Shown: positions 34,056 to 42,859 of the stretch, piece by piece
Numbering within the stretch: the first letter of the stretch is position 1
Layout: every line of letters starts with the position of its first letter
NCBI GenBank assembly: GCA_037189985.1
Contig: JBBCJX010000011.1
Span: forward strand, 62,001 to 126,000
From: UBA2031 sp037189985
Lineage (GTDB): Bacteria; Pseudomonadota; Gammaproteobacteria; Pseudomonadales; Moraxellaceae
Direction of reading: 5' to 3'
DNA: 64,000 bases
Program-made: the position numbers and the translations under genes
Notes under the pieces: generated by a model
Told to the model about the DNA's origin: nothing
Database searches by the model: none
The model's input: the letters and a program-made list of their open reading frames with translations, nothing else

Positions 34056-34652
34056 ATGCCCGGCAACTATCTGCGCCTCATCGTCGGTCTTCTGATTTTT
34101 CTGGGACTCATGCTTCTGATTGGCAAGGTGGATTTTGGCAGCAAGGAAGAAGCGCCCCTGCCGGCCTCCGTACAGGCACAGGTCGAAGCGCAGCGAAAGC
34201 TTGAGGCCGAGCAGCGAGAACGCACCGCTGCTGCACTGAATGAGCCCACACGATCATCCAACCCCTATCTGGTCCGCTACCAGCGCGAAGGAGCCGACTG
34301 CCATGGAGACAGGGCAAGCCGGGAGCTGGATATCCTGAAGAGTGACCGCGAGCGCCTCATCAATGCCGTGAATGTTGTCCGTGCCGATGACGAAAGCACA
34401 CTGGAAGTATTTACCGACATCACCAATCCGATGGTCAGCATGGAATTGACCTACTGCCTGGGACAGGCGCGCACCCACCTCTATCAGGCCACACAGGCTG
34501 CCCGCGATCTGCACCGGGCTGAACGCCTGAACGGCCGCCGGCCCAGCGATGCAGAAATCCGCAACGCCATGGACGACGCCATGAAAGAGCACCTGGAAAA
34601 GGCGGAGCAAGAGTTCGCTCTTGTCGAGGAATCACTGCAACAGCCTGAATAA
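34056..34652 (+). CDS. Membrane-anchored protein of unknown function
   Basis: 198 residues. One N-terminal transmembrane segment (LRLIVGLLIFLGLMLLIG) is followed by a charged helical region (ASVQAQVEAQRKLEAEQRERTAAAL) that may be a coiled coil, and a soluble domain with two cysteines (ADCHGDRASRELD, ELTYCLGQARTHLY). It is probably anchored in the inner membrane with the domain in the periplasm. Not recognised. It leads a small plus-strand cluster with the DUF486 protein. Confidence 0.7.
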   Translation: MPGNYLRLIVGLLIFLGLMLLIGKVDFGSKEEAPLPASVQAQVEAQRKLEAEQRERTAAALNEPTRSSNPYLVRYQREGADCHGDRASRELDILKSDRERLINAVNVVRADDESTLEVFTDITNPMVSMELTYCLGQARTHLYQATQAARDLHRAERLNGRRPSDAEIRNAMDDAMKEHLEKAEQEFALVEESLQQPE

Positions 34653-34688
34653 GCCGGCTACCCCTGACCCAGACATCGGAGCTCTCCC

Positions 34689-35030
34689 ATGCCCGTCATC
34701 CTGCAAACCGGATTGCTGCTGGTCTGCTCAAACGTCTTCATGACATTTGCCTGGTACGCTCACCTCAAGCACCTGGGCAGTCGCCCGCTCATCGTGGCCG
34801 TGCTGCTGAGTTGGGGCATCGCCTTCTTCGAATACCTGCTCATGGTGCCGGCCAACCGTATCGGCCACACCGAACTTACGCTTGGGCAATTGAAGATCAT
34901 GCAGGAAGTGATCACCCTCTCTGTCTTCGTGCCCTTTGTGGTGTTCTACATGAAGGAGCCCTTCAAGCTGGATTACCTGTGGGCCGGCCTTTGCATGGTC
35001 GGTGCCGTTTATTTCATGTTCAGAACCTGA
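34689..35030 (+). CDS. DUF486 / small DMT-type membrane protein
   Basis: 113 residues with four transmembrane segments. FMTFAWYAHLKHL, LLSWGIAFFEYLLMVPANRIG and LKIMQEVITLSVFVPFVVFYMKE match the DUF486 family, which belongs to the drug/metabolite transporter superfamily. Function unknown. It lies 36 bases after the anchored protein and 8 bases before a tiny membrane gene. Confidence 0.88.
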   Translation: MPVILQTGLLLVCSNVFMTFAWYAHLKHLGSRPLIVAVLLSWGIAFFEYLLMVPANRIGHTELTLGQLKIMQEVITLSVFVPFVVFYMKEPFKLDYLWAGLCMVGAVYFMFRT

Positions 35031-35038
35031 GGTATGCC

Positions 35039-35179
35039 ATGACCCATTCCCGCAGCAATCCGCCACGAGAGCCCGTACCCAAGAGCTTCCGGCCGGCCTG
35101 GATCTACATCGGCCTGATGGGGCTGGTGGTGGTGGTCATGGGCCTGCTGGCCGCGGCTGTTGCCCTGCTGGCACAGTAA
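35039..35179 (+). CDS. 46-residue single-span membrane protein
   Basis: A short gene with a start ATG at 35039 only 8 bases after the DUF486 stop, with a GAGG stretch overlapping that stop as a possible ribosome binding site. The product has a polar proline-rich N-terminus (SRSNPPREPVPKSFRPAW) and one strong hydrophobic helix (IYIGLMGLVVVVMGLLAAAV). Its placement between two real genes and its clean topology support it. Function unknown. Confidence 0.55.
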   Translation: MTHSRSNPPREPVPKSFRPAWIYIGLMGLVVVVMGLLAAAVALLAQ

Positions 35180-35197
35180 AAAGGCAAGAATCCGGAA

Positions 35198-35704
35198 ATG
35201 TCTCTGCTGATCCGTCGCGAGCACCTGTCTGACGAGGCCGCCATAGAGACACTGACCAAGGCGGCCTTTCTCGATGCGCCCCATACCAGCCATACGGAAC
35301 AGTTCATCGTCAATGCACTCAGGAAAGCCGGCATGCTCTCGCTTTCACTGGTTGCCGAAGACAGCCCGGACCTCATCGGCCATGTTGCGGCTTCTCCTGT
35401 CGTCATTTCAGACGGCACCCGTGGCTGGTATGGCCTGGGACCTCTGTCAGTAGTGCCCGGGCACCAGCGCCGGGGAACAGGAGCGCAGCTAATGACGGCT
35501 GCACTGGAGGCGCTGCGGAATCAGGGAGCGCAGGGCTGCGTCCTTCTGGGAGACCCGGCTTACTACAGCCGCTTCGGCTTCAGGCCGGAACCCGGCCTGA
35601 TTCTCGCCGGCGTACCGCCCGAATACTTCCAGGCCATTTCTTTTTCCGGCAGCCTGCCTGCCGGAAACGTGTCCTATCACAAGGCGTTTGATGCCCGGGA
35701 ATGA
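35198..35704 (+). CDS. GNAT-family N-acetyltransferase (YhbS-like)
   Basis: 168 residues. Acetyl-CoA-dependent acyltransferase of unknown substrate. The acetyl-CoA loop is HQRRGTGAQLM, preceded by the beta strand LGPLSVVPG, and the C-terminal part GCVLLGDPAYYSRFGFRPE is typical of the YhbS branch. It lies 18 bases after the tiny membrane gene. Confidence 0.88.
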   Translation: MSLLIRREHLSDEAAIETLTKAAFLDAPHTSHTEQFIVNALRKAGMLSLSLVAEDSPDLIGHVAASPVVISDGTRGWYGLGPLSVVPGHQRRGTGAQLMTAALEALRNQGAQGCVLLGDPAYYSRFGFRPEPGLILAGVPPEYFQAISFSGSLPAGNVSYHKAFDARE

Positions 35705-35743
35705 CAATTACGGTCTGAGAGCAACCTCCTGACAGATGGCCTG

Positions 35744-36181
35744 TTAGTAGGGAGCCGCAATCAGCGCCTTCACCACCGTCCCCGTCGCAATCAGCCGCTC
35801 GCCCGCATCTGTGTGCACAAACGCCTCGGCCCGCATATTGGCCAGATTGCGCCCGACCCGGTCAACACGCCCGCGCACATGGACAGACTCGCCCACCTTC
35901 ACGGCACGCAACACACTGACCTGAATGTCGGCAGTCACACCATGCTGCCCTTCCGGGATCACGGAGAGCAGCGCCATGAAAGCCGCCACATCAACCATGG
36001 CATACAGCACGCCGCCATGCAGCGTCCCGATGACATTGCCGCTGAAGGCATTGACGGCAAAACGGATTTCGCTGCACCCCTCTGCAGAGGAAAGCACTTG
36101 CAGCTCGCAGGCCTTGTGCAAGGGCTGGGCATGCATGCTTTCCGTGCCCTTGGCAATGCGCTGTTCGATGCTGATTGTCAT
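35744..36181 (-). CDS. PaaI-type hotdog thioesterase
   Basis: 145 residues from the ATG at 36181 (MTISIEQRIAKGTESM). The hotdog core shows FSGNVIGTLHGGVLYAMVDVAAFMALL, where HGG is the hallmark of PaaI-like acyl-CoA thioesterases, and ADIQVSVLRAVKVGESVHVRG. It probably hydrolyses an acyl-CoA in the cytoplasm; the substrate is unknown. GGAG lies 12 bases before the start, a loose spacing. It is divergent from purE. Confidence 0.85.
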   Translation of the reverse strand: MTISIEQRIAKGTESMHAQPLHKACELQVLSSAEGCSEIRFAVNAFSGNVIGTLHGGVLYAMVDVAAFMALLSVIPEGQHGVTADIQVSVLRAVKVGESVHVRGRVDRVGRNLANMRAEAFVHTDAGERLIATGTVVKALIAAPY

Positions 36182-36301
36182 GCTGGTGGTCACTCCGGGG
36201 TGCTGAACGGGACGGTGGCGGAACTTACCGCCTGCCTCTGCCCATGGGAAGCCCGCTCCGGCAGGCCCGGACACCACCGGCCATGGCCCGCCCGCCGGGT
36301 T

Positions 36302-36329
36302 TGACAGGCGCGTCCGGAAGCGGACAATA
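36302..36329 (+). promoter_or_regulatory. Probable promoter of purE-purK
   Basis: A perfect TTGACA (36302-36307), a 16-base spacer and GACAAT (36324-36329), 49 bases before the purE ATG. No PurR-type palindrome is evident. Confidence 0.65.
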
Positions 36330-36378
36330 GCCCGCTTTTCCCAAGGGGGCGCCTGCCCTCTCACGTGGCGGAACAGCA

Positions 36379-36873
36379 ATGACAGCTTTGGTCGGCATCA
36401 TCATGGGCTCCCAGTCGGACTGGGCCACCATGCAACATGCAGCGGACACGCTCAGCGCACTCGGCGTGCCCTTTGAGGCCGAAGTCGTTTCCGCACACCG
36501 CACGCCCGACAAACTTTTCAGCTACGCCGAGTCCGCACGCAGCCGCGGCATTGAAGTCATCATTGCCGGAGCTGGCGGCGCCGCCCACCTCCCCGGCATG
36601 TGTGCTGCCAAGACCTCCCTGCCCGTGCTTGGCGTACCCGTGCAGTCGCAGGCGCTGAATGGCCTGGATTCCCTGCTTTCCATCGTACAGATGCCTGGCG
36701 GCGTGCCGGTAGGCACACTCGCCATCGGCAAGGCTGGTGCCATTAATGCCGCTCTGCTAGCCACGCAGATACTGGCCGGCAAGCATGCCAGGTTCCTGCC
36801 CGTGATCGAGAAGTTCCGCAACGAGCAGACCGAGAAGGTGCTGTCCAACCCGATACCGGGAGCCGGTGCGTGA
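36379..36873 (+). CDS. purE: N5-carboxyaminoimidazole ribonucleotide mutase
   Basis: Class I PurE, which moves the carboxyl group from N5-CAIR to C4 to give CAIR in purine synthesis. The 164-residue protein has MGSQSDW, VVSAHRTPDKLF, and the AGAGGAAHLPGM loop with the essential histidine. It overlaps purK by 4 bases. Promoter at 36302-36329. Confidence 0.97.
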   Translation: MTALVGIIMGSQSDWATMQHAADTLSALGVPFEAEVVSAHRTPDKLFSYAESARSRGIEVIIAGAGGAAHLPGMCAAKTSLPVLGVPVQSQALNGLDSLLSIVQMPGGVPVGTLAIGKAGAINAALLATQILAGKHARFLPVIEKFRNEQTEKVLSNPIPGAGA

Positions 36874-37994
36874 GCAAGCCCCTGCGCATCGGGGTGCTGG
36901 GCGGAGGCCAGCTCGGCCGGATGATGGCGCTGGCAGGTACGCCGCTGAACCTCACCTTCTCCTTCTACGAAAGCACGACAGACTGCCCTTCCGCCTGCCT
37001 CGGCCCGGTCTTCGGTGACAAGGACAACTCCACCGCCAGCCTTGATGCCTTCATCGACAGCGCGGATGTCTTCACCTACGAATTCGAGAACATCCCGGCT
37101 GCCTGGGTGGAGCGTATCGCCGCCCGCAAGCCGGTATTCCCTGGTGTGAAATCGCTGGCCACCTCACAGAACCGCCTCAACGAAAAGGCTCTGTTCAGCA
37201 AGCTCGACATTCCCACGGCGCGCCATGCGGAAATCCGCTCACAGGCCGACCTGGAAGCCGCAGTGACCGCCATTGGCCTGCCCCTCGTGATCAAGACCGT
37301 GACACTGGGCTATGACGGCAAGGGCCAGTTCCTGCTGCGCGATGCCGCGCAGATTGCCGATGCCTGGGCCGCCCTCGGTACGCAGGCGCCGCTCATGGCC
37401 GAAGCCTTCGTGCCCTTCACGCGCGAGCTGTCCATCATCGCCGTGCGCGACCAGGCCGGCCGCATCCGGTGCTACCCGCTCACGCAGAACGTGCACCACC
37501 ACGGCATCCTCTCGCACTCCGTCGCGCCCGCCCCCGACATCACGCCGGCCCTGCAGGCCACGGCCGAACGCTACATCAGCGCCATCATGGAAGAGCTCGG
37601 ACATGTGGGTGTGATGACGCTGGAAATGTTCGACACGCCTGACGGCCTAGTAGCTAACGAAACTGCGCCCCGCGTGCACAACTCCGGACACTGGACCATA
37701 GAAGGCTCGCACTGCTCGCAATTCGAGAACCATGTGCGTGCCGTTGCCGGCCTGCCCGTGGGCGCCACCACCTGCGAACATCCTGTCGCCATGGTCAACA
37801 TCATCGGCCAACACCCGGTCAGCGCCGAGGTGCTCGCCCAGACCGATGTGCACCTGCATCTCTACAGCAAGAGTGAACGCGACGGCCGCAAGCTGGGTCA
37901 CATCACCGTGACCGGTGACAACCGCGAGGAACTGGAAGCCCGCCTTCGGGCACTGGCTGGCATCCTGCCCAACCCCATGGCACTGATGGAATAA
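36870..37994 (+). CDS. purK: 5-(carboxyamino)imidazole ribonucleotide synthase
   Basis: An ATP-grasp enzyme that makes N5-CAIR from AIR, bicarbonate and ATP. 374 residues. It has the N-terminal LRIGVLGGGQLGRMMALAG, the central GYDGKGQFLL ATP-grasp loop and the C-terminal NETAPRVHNSGHWTIEG metal site. GTG start, coupled to purE. Confidence 0.96.
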   Translation: MSKPLRIGVLGGGQLGRMMALAGTPLNLTFSFYESTTDCPSACLGPVFGDKDNSTASLDAFIDSADVFTYEFENIPAAWVERIAARKPVFPGVKSLATSQNRLNEKALFSKLDIPTARHAEIRSQADLEAAVTAIGLPLVIKTVTLGYDGKGQFLLRDAAQIADAWAALGTQAPLMAEAFVPFTRELSIIAVRDQAGRIRCYPLTQNVHHHGILSHSVAPAPDITPALQATAERYISAIMEELGHVGVMTLEMFDTPDGLVANETAPRVHNSGHWTIEGSHCSQFENHVRAVAGLPVGATTCEHPVAMVNIIGQHPVSAEVLAQTDVHLHLYSKSERDGRKLGHITVTGDNREELEARLRALAGILPNPMALME

Positions 37995-38020
37995 ACCGTT
38001 TTCAGGCGGGCGTAGCCGAT

Positions 38021-38836
38021 CTACTGCGCTACAACTTCATCTTTTTTCTGCCCTATCTGCCACAAAAAAGTCAGACCGACTTCACGCCGGACAGACTCGG
38101 GCTGATGCAGCAGGTAAAGATTATTGTCCGCGCCACGCCTCATCACTGCACGACTGGCCAGCATGCCCTGTTGCTGGTAATAGGGCTGCAATAACCATCC
38201 TTTCTGGCGCAACGGCAAGCCCAAGCGGAAGAACACACCAGCTCCCGGCTCCAGCTCGAAATTCCCGTAGAAATCCGAATACACCTTTTCCCAGCTATTC
38301 ACCGGAAAACCGATATCCATGGCCAGCGCTGCCTGCCACGGCCCGGCACGGAACACTCCAACCTCGCCACCCACGGTCATGAGCAACCAGCGATAACGCT
38401 CCTCGGCAGAGGACACTGTATCGCTGCCGCTGATCATGCGTCGCCAGTCACGACGGACAAGGCCGATGTGTACATTACCGCCCTCTTCACGCAAGCCGAC
38501 CTGCCACTCCGTATCCAGCACCTGCTCAAAAGCAGGCGCTTCATAAACCGGCCCGAGCCCTCCGCTCGGATTCTGCAAGTGCCCGTCGTAGTGCGTGATT
38601 CCGGCACCCAGCGTGGCCGCAAGGCTGGTGTAGAAAAATTCTTTTTGCACCAGGATTTTCCCGGCAGCAGCAGCTACCGGCCCCCGCTCCATCAGCAACT
38701 GCTTGTCACCTTCATGCTCGCGCCAGTCGAACCAGCGCACATCTCCACCCAGCTCCACCTGCCAGATGAATTCTGCATGCGCCAACGACACCGGCAAAAG
38801 CAACAGAACCGACGCAAAAATCCCCCGGACCCCCAA
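38021..38836 (-). CDS. Exported, probably outer-membrane beta-barrel protein
   Basis: 271 residues with a signal peptide (IFASVLLLLPVSLAHA). The mature part alternates short aromatic/hydrophobic strands and glycine turns (FFYTSLAATLGAGITHYDG, NVHIGLVRRDW, PWQAALAMDIGFPV), as in outer-membrane beta barrels, but it lacks a terminal aromatic residue. Function unknown. It is followed upstream by the YoaK gene on the same strand, 12 bases away, so the two may form one unit with the LysR gene. Confidence 0.7.
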   Translation of the reverse strand: MGVRGIFASVLLLLPVSLAHAEFIWQVELGGDVRWFDWREHEGDKQLLMERGPVAAAAGKILVQKEFFYTSLAATLGAGITHYDGHLQNPSGGLGPVYEAPAFEQVLDTEWQVGLREEGGNVHIGLVRRDWRRMISGSDTVSSAEERYRWLLMTVGGEVGVFRAGPWQAALAMDIGFPVNSWEKVYSDFYGNFELEPGAGVFFRLGLPLRQKGWLLQPYYQQQGMLASRAVMRRGADNNLYLLHQPESVRREVGLTFLWQIGQKKDEVVAQ

Positions 38837-38848
38837 TGCATTTCTCCT

Positions 38849-39637
38849 TCAGGCAGCTACCTTTCTTCTTCGGGAAAGGTCATCAAACAAGGGCATGACA
38901 GACAAGATCATCAAGATCACGGCAAGCGGAATGCAGGCCTGGAAACCGATGTGCTTGAAGCCCAGCGCCCCGACCACCGCTCCAGAAAAAAAGAGCATGA
39001 CCAGGGAAACATGCAACCCCAGCCGCTCACGATTTTCCTGTTGTGCCCGCTCCTTCTCGCCTCGCCCCAGCCAGTAAAGGCCGCGCCCGAGAGCGATGCC
39101 GATATCTGTCACCAAACCGGTGACATGGGTCGTGCGAATCTCGGCATGGGAAATCTTGGTGATGATGGCATTCTGCAGCCCCATCATGAAACAGAGCAGC
39201 AGCACAGTGGCCGACACATAGAAAGTGACATGTGGCTGAATACTGGCTCCCAAGAGACCGAAAACCAGCATGAGTACCGCCTCCACCATCAGTGGCAAGG
39301 CAAACTCGCTGTGCAGCTGACGCTCACGCCCCCAGTTCACTAACACGGCACAGAGCATGGCACCCATCACGAAGGAGAACACGGAAGCCACACCTGCAAC
39401 AGCCAGGGTCAAATTGCCAAGGGCAATGTCATCGGCCATGGCCGAGACAATGCCGGTCATGTGCGAAGTATATTCCGACACAGCCAGAAAGCCGCCAGCA
39501 TTGGCCGCACCTGCCACGAAAGCCAGTGCCCGCCCGAGATGACGGTTGGCACGCGGACTGCGCTTGTGCCCGGAGAGAAAACGCAGGTACTGCAAGGATT
39601 TTTCAGGGCGATACCTACTCGAACCAAGGGTGCTCAT
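38849..39637 (-). CDS. YoaK/DUF1275-family membrane protein
   Basis: 262 residues with about six transmembrane segments. ALAFVAGAANAGGFLAVSEYTSHMTGIVSAMA is the family N-terminal core, and GLQNAIITKISHAEIRTTHVTGLVTDIG is the diagnostic second block. The role is unknown; members are often called putative transporters. It overlaps the end of the LysR gene by 23 bases and is thus in the same transcript. Confidence 0.9.
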   Translation of the reverse strand: MSTLGSSRYRPEKSLQYLRFLSGHKRSPRANRHLGRALAFVAGAANAGGFLAVSEYTSHMTGIVSAMADDIALGNLTLAVAGVASVFSFVMGAMLCAVLVNWGRERQLHSEFALPLMVEAVLMLVFGLLGASIQPHVTFYVSATVLLLCFMMGLQNAIITKISHAEIRTTHVTGLVTDIGIALGRGLYWLGRGEKERAQQENRERLGLHVSLVMLFFSGAVVGALGFKHIGFQACIPLAVILMILSVMPLFDDLSRRRKVAA

Positions 39638-40526
39638 TCATTCGCTCAATCAGGAAATCCAGGAAGGCACGCAGGGCCACCGGCATATGCTCACGGCTGG
39701 GGTACATGGCATACAGCCCGCCATTGCAGACACGGTATTCCGGCAGCACCGGCAGCAGCTTGCCGCTGGCGACGGCATCGGCACAGAGGAATGCCGGCAT
39801 GAGGGCAATGCCCATGCCGGTAATCGCGGCGTCACAGGCCATGCTCACATTATTGACGGTAAGACGGCCGGTGAGCGTGAGCTTGCAGCCCTGTTGCCCG
39901 CCGTCACGCAATGTTTCGCGAAAAAGCTGTACCGTATTTTCCTTGGCCTGCATGAAGAGAATGACTTCATGAGCCGCCATGTCTTCCGGTTTTTTCGGAA
40001 TGCCATTGCGCCCGAGATAGGCGGGGCTGGCGTAAAAACGCGCTGAAAGATTGCCGAGCCGGCGTGCCACCAGCGATGAATCACGGAACTCACCGATGCG
40101 CAGGCCGAGATCAAAGCCTTCATCCACCAGGTTCACCACACGCCCGGAAAGCTCAACCTCGATGCTGACATCGGGATAGCGCTGCATGAACTCCGCAACC
40201 ACGCGACCCATGAACTTCATGCCCAGCTCGACCGGCATGGTGATGCGCAAATGCCCGCGCGGACTTTCCTGCAACTGCGTGACGGCCTGTTCGGCCTCGC
40301 GCAGGTCACCCAGCACACGCCGGGTGCGATCAAAGAAAACCTGACCGGCCTCGGTGAGGTGCAGCTTACGCGTAGTGCGCTGCAACAGACGCACGCCGAG
40401 ATCAGCCTCCAGCCGGGAAAGCGACCGGCTGACGGAGGACTTGGGCTGGTTCAGTCGCGCCGCCGCCGCCGTGAGGCTGCCTTCGCTCACGACACGCTCG
40501 AATACCGCCACATCATTGAGATCCAT
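39615..40526 (-). CDS. LysR-family transcriptional regulator
   Basis: 303 residues from the ATG at 40526 (MDLNDVAVFERVVSEGSLTAAAARL). The winged helix-turn-helix occupies about 1-60, with LNQPKSSVSRSLSRLEADLGVRLLQRTTRKLHLTEAG typical of the CrgA/YhaJ branch, followed by an effector domain. It is divergent from the pirin gene at 40683, as E. coli yhaJ is from yhaK, so it most likely controls the pirin-nitroreductase-DoxX genes. The co-inducer is unknown. Confidence 0.93.
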   Translation of the reverse strand: MDLNDVAVFERVVSEGSLTAAAARLNQPKSSVSRSLSRLEADLGVRLLQRTTRKLHLTEAGQVFFDRTRRVLGDLREAEQAVTQLQESPRGHLRITMPVELGMKFMGRVVAEFMQRYPDVSIEVELSGRVVNLVDEGFDLGLRIGEFRDSSLVARRLGNLSARFYASPAYLGRNGIPKKPEDMAAHEVILFMQAKENTVQLFRETLRDGGQQGCKLTLTGRLTVNNVSMACDAAITGMGIALMPAFLCADAVASGKLLPVLPEYRVCNGGLYAMYPSREHMPVALRAFLDFLIERMNEHPWFE

Positions 40527-40682
40527 ACTGATCCGTTCCCCTTCTGCCAAAACGGCATTGTTCGCCACCGGACAACAGTCTATTCCCATCAGGCCGACTA
40601 ATCACCACTAAGGAACAATACTAATCTGTGTTCATCCGGGGCGGGAACACTGTCCGCCCCACTTCCGAATGGAGGACTCGTC

Positions 40683-41366
40683 ATGATCCGCATACGCAAG
40701 AGTGAAGACCGGGGCCGCGCCAACCACGGCTGGCTGGATGCCCGTCACAGCTTCTCTTTCGGCAGCTATCACGATCCGCGCCACATGGGCATTTCTGCCC
40801 TGCGTGTCATCAACCAGGACATCGTGAAGGCAGGTACCGGCTTTCCGCCGCACGCCCACGACAACATGGAAATCCTGACCTTCGTGCTGCGTGGCGCCAT
40901 CACGCACCGTGACAGCATGGGCAACGAGGCACGCCTGCCGGCCGGGGAATTCCAGTTGATGAGCGCCGGCACGGGGGTGACCCACAGCGAATACAACCGC
41001 GATGCCGATACGCTGGAACTGTTGCAGATATGGCTCTTTCCCAATGTGGAAAACCCTGAGCCGCGCTACCAGCAAAAGCGTTTCCCCGACCAGCAAGGCT
41101 TGCAGTTGGTGGTGTCGCCAGACGGCGCTGAGGACTCCCTGCTGATACGGCAGGACGCCCGCATCTACCACGGTCGCCTGAGCACCGGCCAGGAGGCCAG
41201 TCATATCCTGAGCGGCAAGAACGGCTGGGTACAGTTGATCAAGGGAGAGCTGGCACTGGGCGACACCATCCTGCAGGAAGGTGATGGCGCCGCGATCGCA
41301 CAGGAAACGGCCCTCTCCCTGCGCGCGCACCGTGACAGCGAATTCCTGCTGTTTGACCTGCCCTGA
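40683..41366 (+). CDS. Pirin-family (YhaK/YhhW-like) cupin protein
   Basis: 227 residues. The metal-binding residues of YhhW-type pirins are in place: H57 and H59 (PPHAHDNMEILTF), H101 and E103 (THSEYNRD). Some members have quercetinase activity; others respond to oxidative stress. It has the N-terminal RGRANHGWLDARHSFSFGSYHD block. It is divergent from the LysR gene and followed by a RutE-like reductase and a DoxX protein. Confidence 0.92.
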   Translation: MIRIRKSEDRGRANHGWLDARHSFSFGSYHDPRHMGISALRVINQDIVKAGTGFPPHAHDNMEILTFVLRGAITHRDSMGNEARLPAGEFQLMSAGTGVTHSEYNRDADTLELLQIWLFPNVENPEPRYQQKRFPDQQGLQLVVSPDGAEDSLLIRQDARIYHGRLSTGQEASHILSGKNGWVQLIKGELALGDTILQEGDGAAIAQETALSLRAHRDSEFLLFDLP

Positions 41367-41372
41367 TTCACT

Positions 41373-41430
41373 CCCCGCTCTGTGCCCCAGCCACTTGCCG
41401 GTAGGCAAGTGGCTGGGGCACAGAGCGGGG
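41373..41430. repeat. Perfect 27-bp inverted repeat
   Basis: Arms 41373-41399 and 41404-41430 are exact complements, with loop GGTA. It begins 6 bases after the pirin stop. There is no T-run on the plus strand, so it is not a classic terminator; it could be a strong 3'-end hairpin or a dispersed element. Confidence 0.93.
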
Positions 41431-41490
41431 CCTTACGAAATCCATCCTTCGCCCCACCGGGAGAAGGTTTCTGAACAACCGGAGACCGCA

Positions 41491-42081
41491 ATGAGCAACG
41501 CCCTGAATGACACCGCCCTGCAGCAACTGTTCACCGAAGCACGCACGCATAACGGCTGGCTGGACAAGCCCGTGAGCGACGAGCAGCTTCGCCAGCTTTA
41601 TGCGCTCACGGTACAGGCGCCCACATCGGCCAACGGCCAGCATGCACGCTTTGTCTTCGTGAAAAGCGCGGAGGCCAAGGCTCGCCTCAAGCCGCATCTC
41701 GCGCCGGGCAATGTCGACAAGACCATGACAGCCCCGGTGACCGTTATTGTCGGCACCGACTTCGCCTTCTACGAACATCTGCCAACCTTCTTCCCGCATG
41801 CGGATGCCCGCTCCTGGTTCGTCGGCAATGATGCCTTGATCACCAGCACAGCCATCCGCAACAGCTCCCTGCAAGGCGGCTACCTCATCCTCGCCGCCCG
41901 CGCCCTGGGGCTGGATACCGGCGCCATGTCAGGCTTCGACAATGCCGGCGTGGACCAGGAGTTCTTTGCAGGCACGCAGATCAAATCCAACTTTCTCGTG
42001 AATATTGGCTATGGTGATGCCAGCAAGCTCTTCCCGCGCAATCCGCGCCCCGGTTTCGATGAGTTCGCACGGATACTCTGA
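41491..42081 (+). CDS. RutE/HadB-like nitroreductase-family reductase
   Basis: 196 residues, start ATG with GGAG 7 bases upstream. FTEARTHNGWLDKPVSDEQL, QAPTSANGQHARFVFV and ALGLDTGAMSGFDNAGVDQEFF follow E. coli RutE (malonic semialdehyde reductase) over the whole length, and the FMN-binding family pattern is intact. No other rut genes are nearby, so the physiological substrate is more likely an aldehyde, quinone or nitro compound within the LysR-controlled cluster. Confidence 0.88.
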   Translation: MSNALNDTALQQLFTEARTHNGWLDKPVSDEQLRQLYALTVQAPTSANGQHARFVFVKSAEAKARLKPHLAPGNVDKTMTAPVTVIVGTDFAFYEHLPTFFPHADARSWFVGNDALITSTAIRNSSLQGGYLILAARALGLDTGAMSGFDNAGVDQEFFAGTQIKSNFLVNIGYGDASKLFPRNPRPGFDEFARIL

Positions 42082-42154
42082 CCGTTTCTTTCACCTGTCG
42101 CTGCTGTCATCCGGATGGCGACAAAAGCATCACCCCACCCCAAGGAGCAAAAAG

Positions 42155-42577
42155 ATGGAATTTTTCCGCAACATCAACAACAAGGTGGCCGAGGTTGTTG
42201 CCACGCCCGCCGTGAACAGCGTGCTCATCCTGCTCGCCCGCCTGCTCATGTCCCTGATATTCATCACGGCCGGCTACAGCAAGATCGGTGGCTATGAAGG
42301 CACGGCACAGTACATGGCCTCCATGGGCGTGCCCGGCGCCCTCCTGCCGCTGGTCATCCTGCTGGAGCTTGGCGGCGGCCTGGCCTTGCTGGTCGGCTTC
42401 CAGGCCCGCCTCGCCGCTTTCGGCCTGGCCGTCTTCTGCGTGCTCTCCGGCATCCTTTTTCACGGCACCCCGGACCAGCAGATCATGCTCATGAAGAACC
42501 TGGCCCTGGCTGGTGGCCTGCTGGCCTTCACGGTTTTCGGTGCCGGCCGCCTGAGTGTGGATGCCGAACAGCGCTGA
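42155..42577 (+). CDS. DoxX-family membrane protein
   Basis: 140 residues from the ATG at 42155 with an ideal AAGGAG upstream. Four transmembrane segments; LLARLLMSLIFITAGYSKI and LVILLELGGGLALLVGFQAR are family hallmarks. DoxX proteins work with redox enzymes of quinone or thiol metabolism, which fits the pirin and nitroreductase upstream. A terminator follows directly. Confidence 0.92.
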   Translation: MEFFRNINNKVAEVVATPAVNSVLILLARLLMSLIFITAGYSKIGGYEGTAQYMASMGVPGALLPLVILLELGGGLALLVGFQARLAAFGLAVFCVLSGILFHGTPDQQIMLMKNLALAGGLLAFTVFGAGRLSVDAEQR

Positions 42578-42607
42578 CCCCTGACATCTCTCCCCCTGAG
42601 AGACTTT

Positions 42608-42633
42608 GGCCCGGCAGATGCCGGGCCTTTTTT
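42608..42633 (+). terminator. Intrinsic terminator after doxX
   Basis: Stem GGCCCGGCA/TGCCGGGCC with a two-base loop and six T bases. Confidence 0.92.
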
Positions 42634-42859
42634 ATGGCCCAACATCAGGGCCACCCGGCGACACAGTTGCAGCAAGCCCTCACAAAAGTCCCCTCCCCCT
42701 TAGCCTCCCGCCACTTGTCAGACCCAGCCGGCCGACTGACACTCTGAAGCCCGAACCGGCCATCGGCAGCCAACCCGTCCCCCATCGGGAGTGCTATGGT
42801 CAGGCCAGCCAAGAAGACCCTCTGCAAGGGCCGCCGGCAGGACACACGAGACCGCCACC

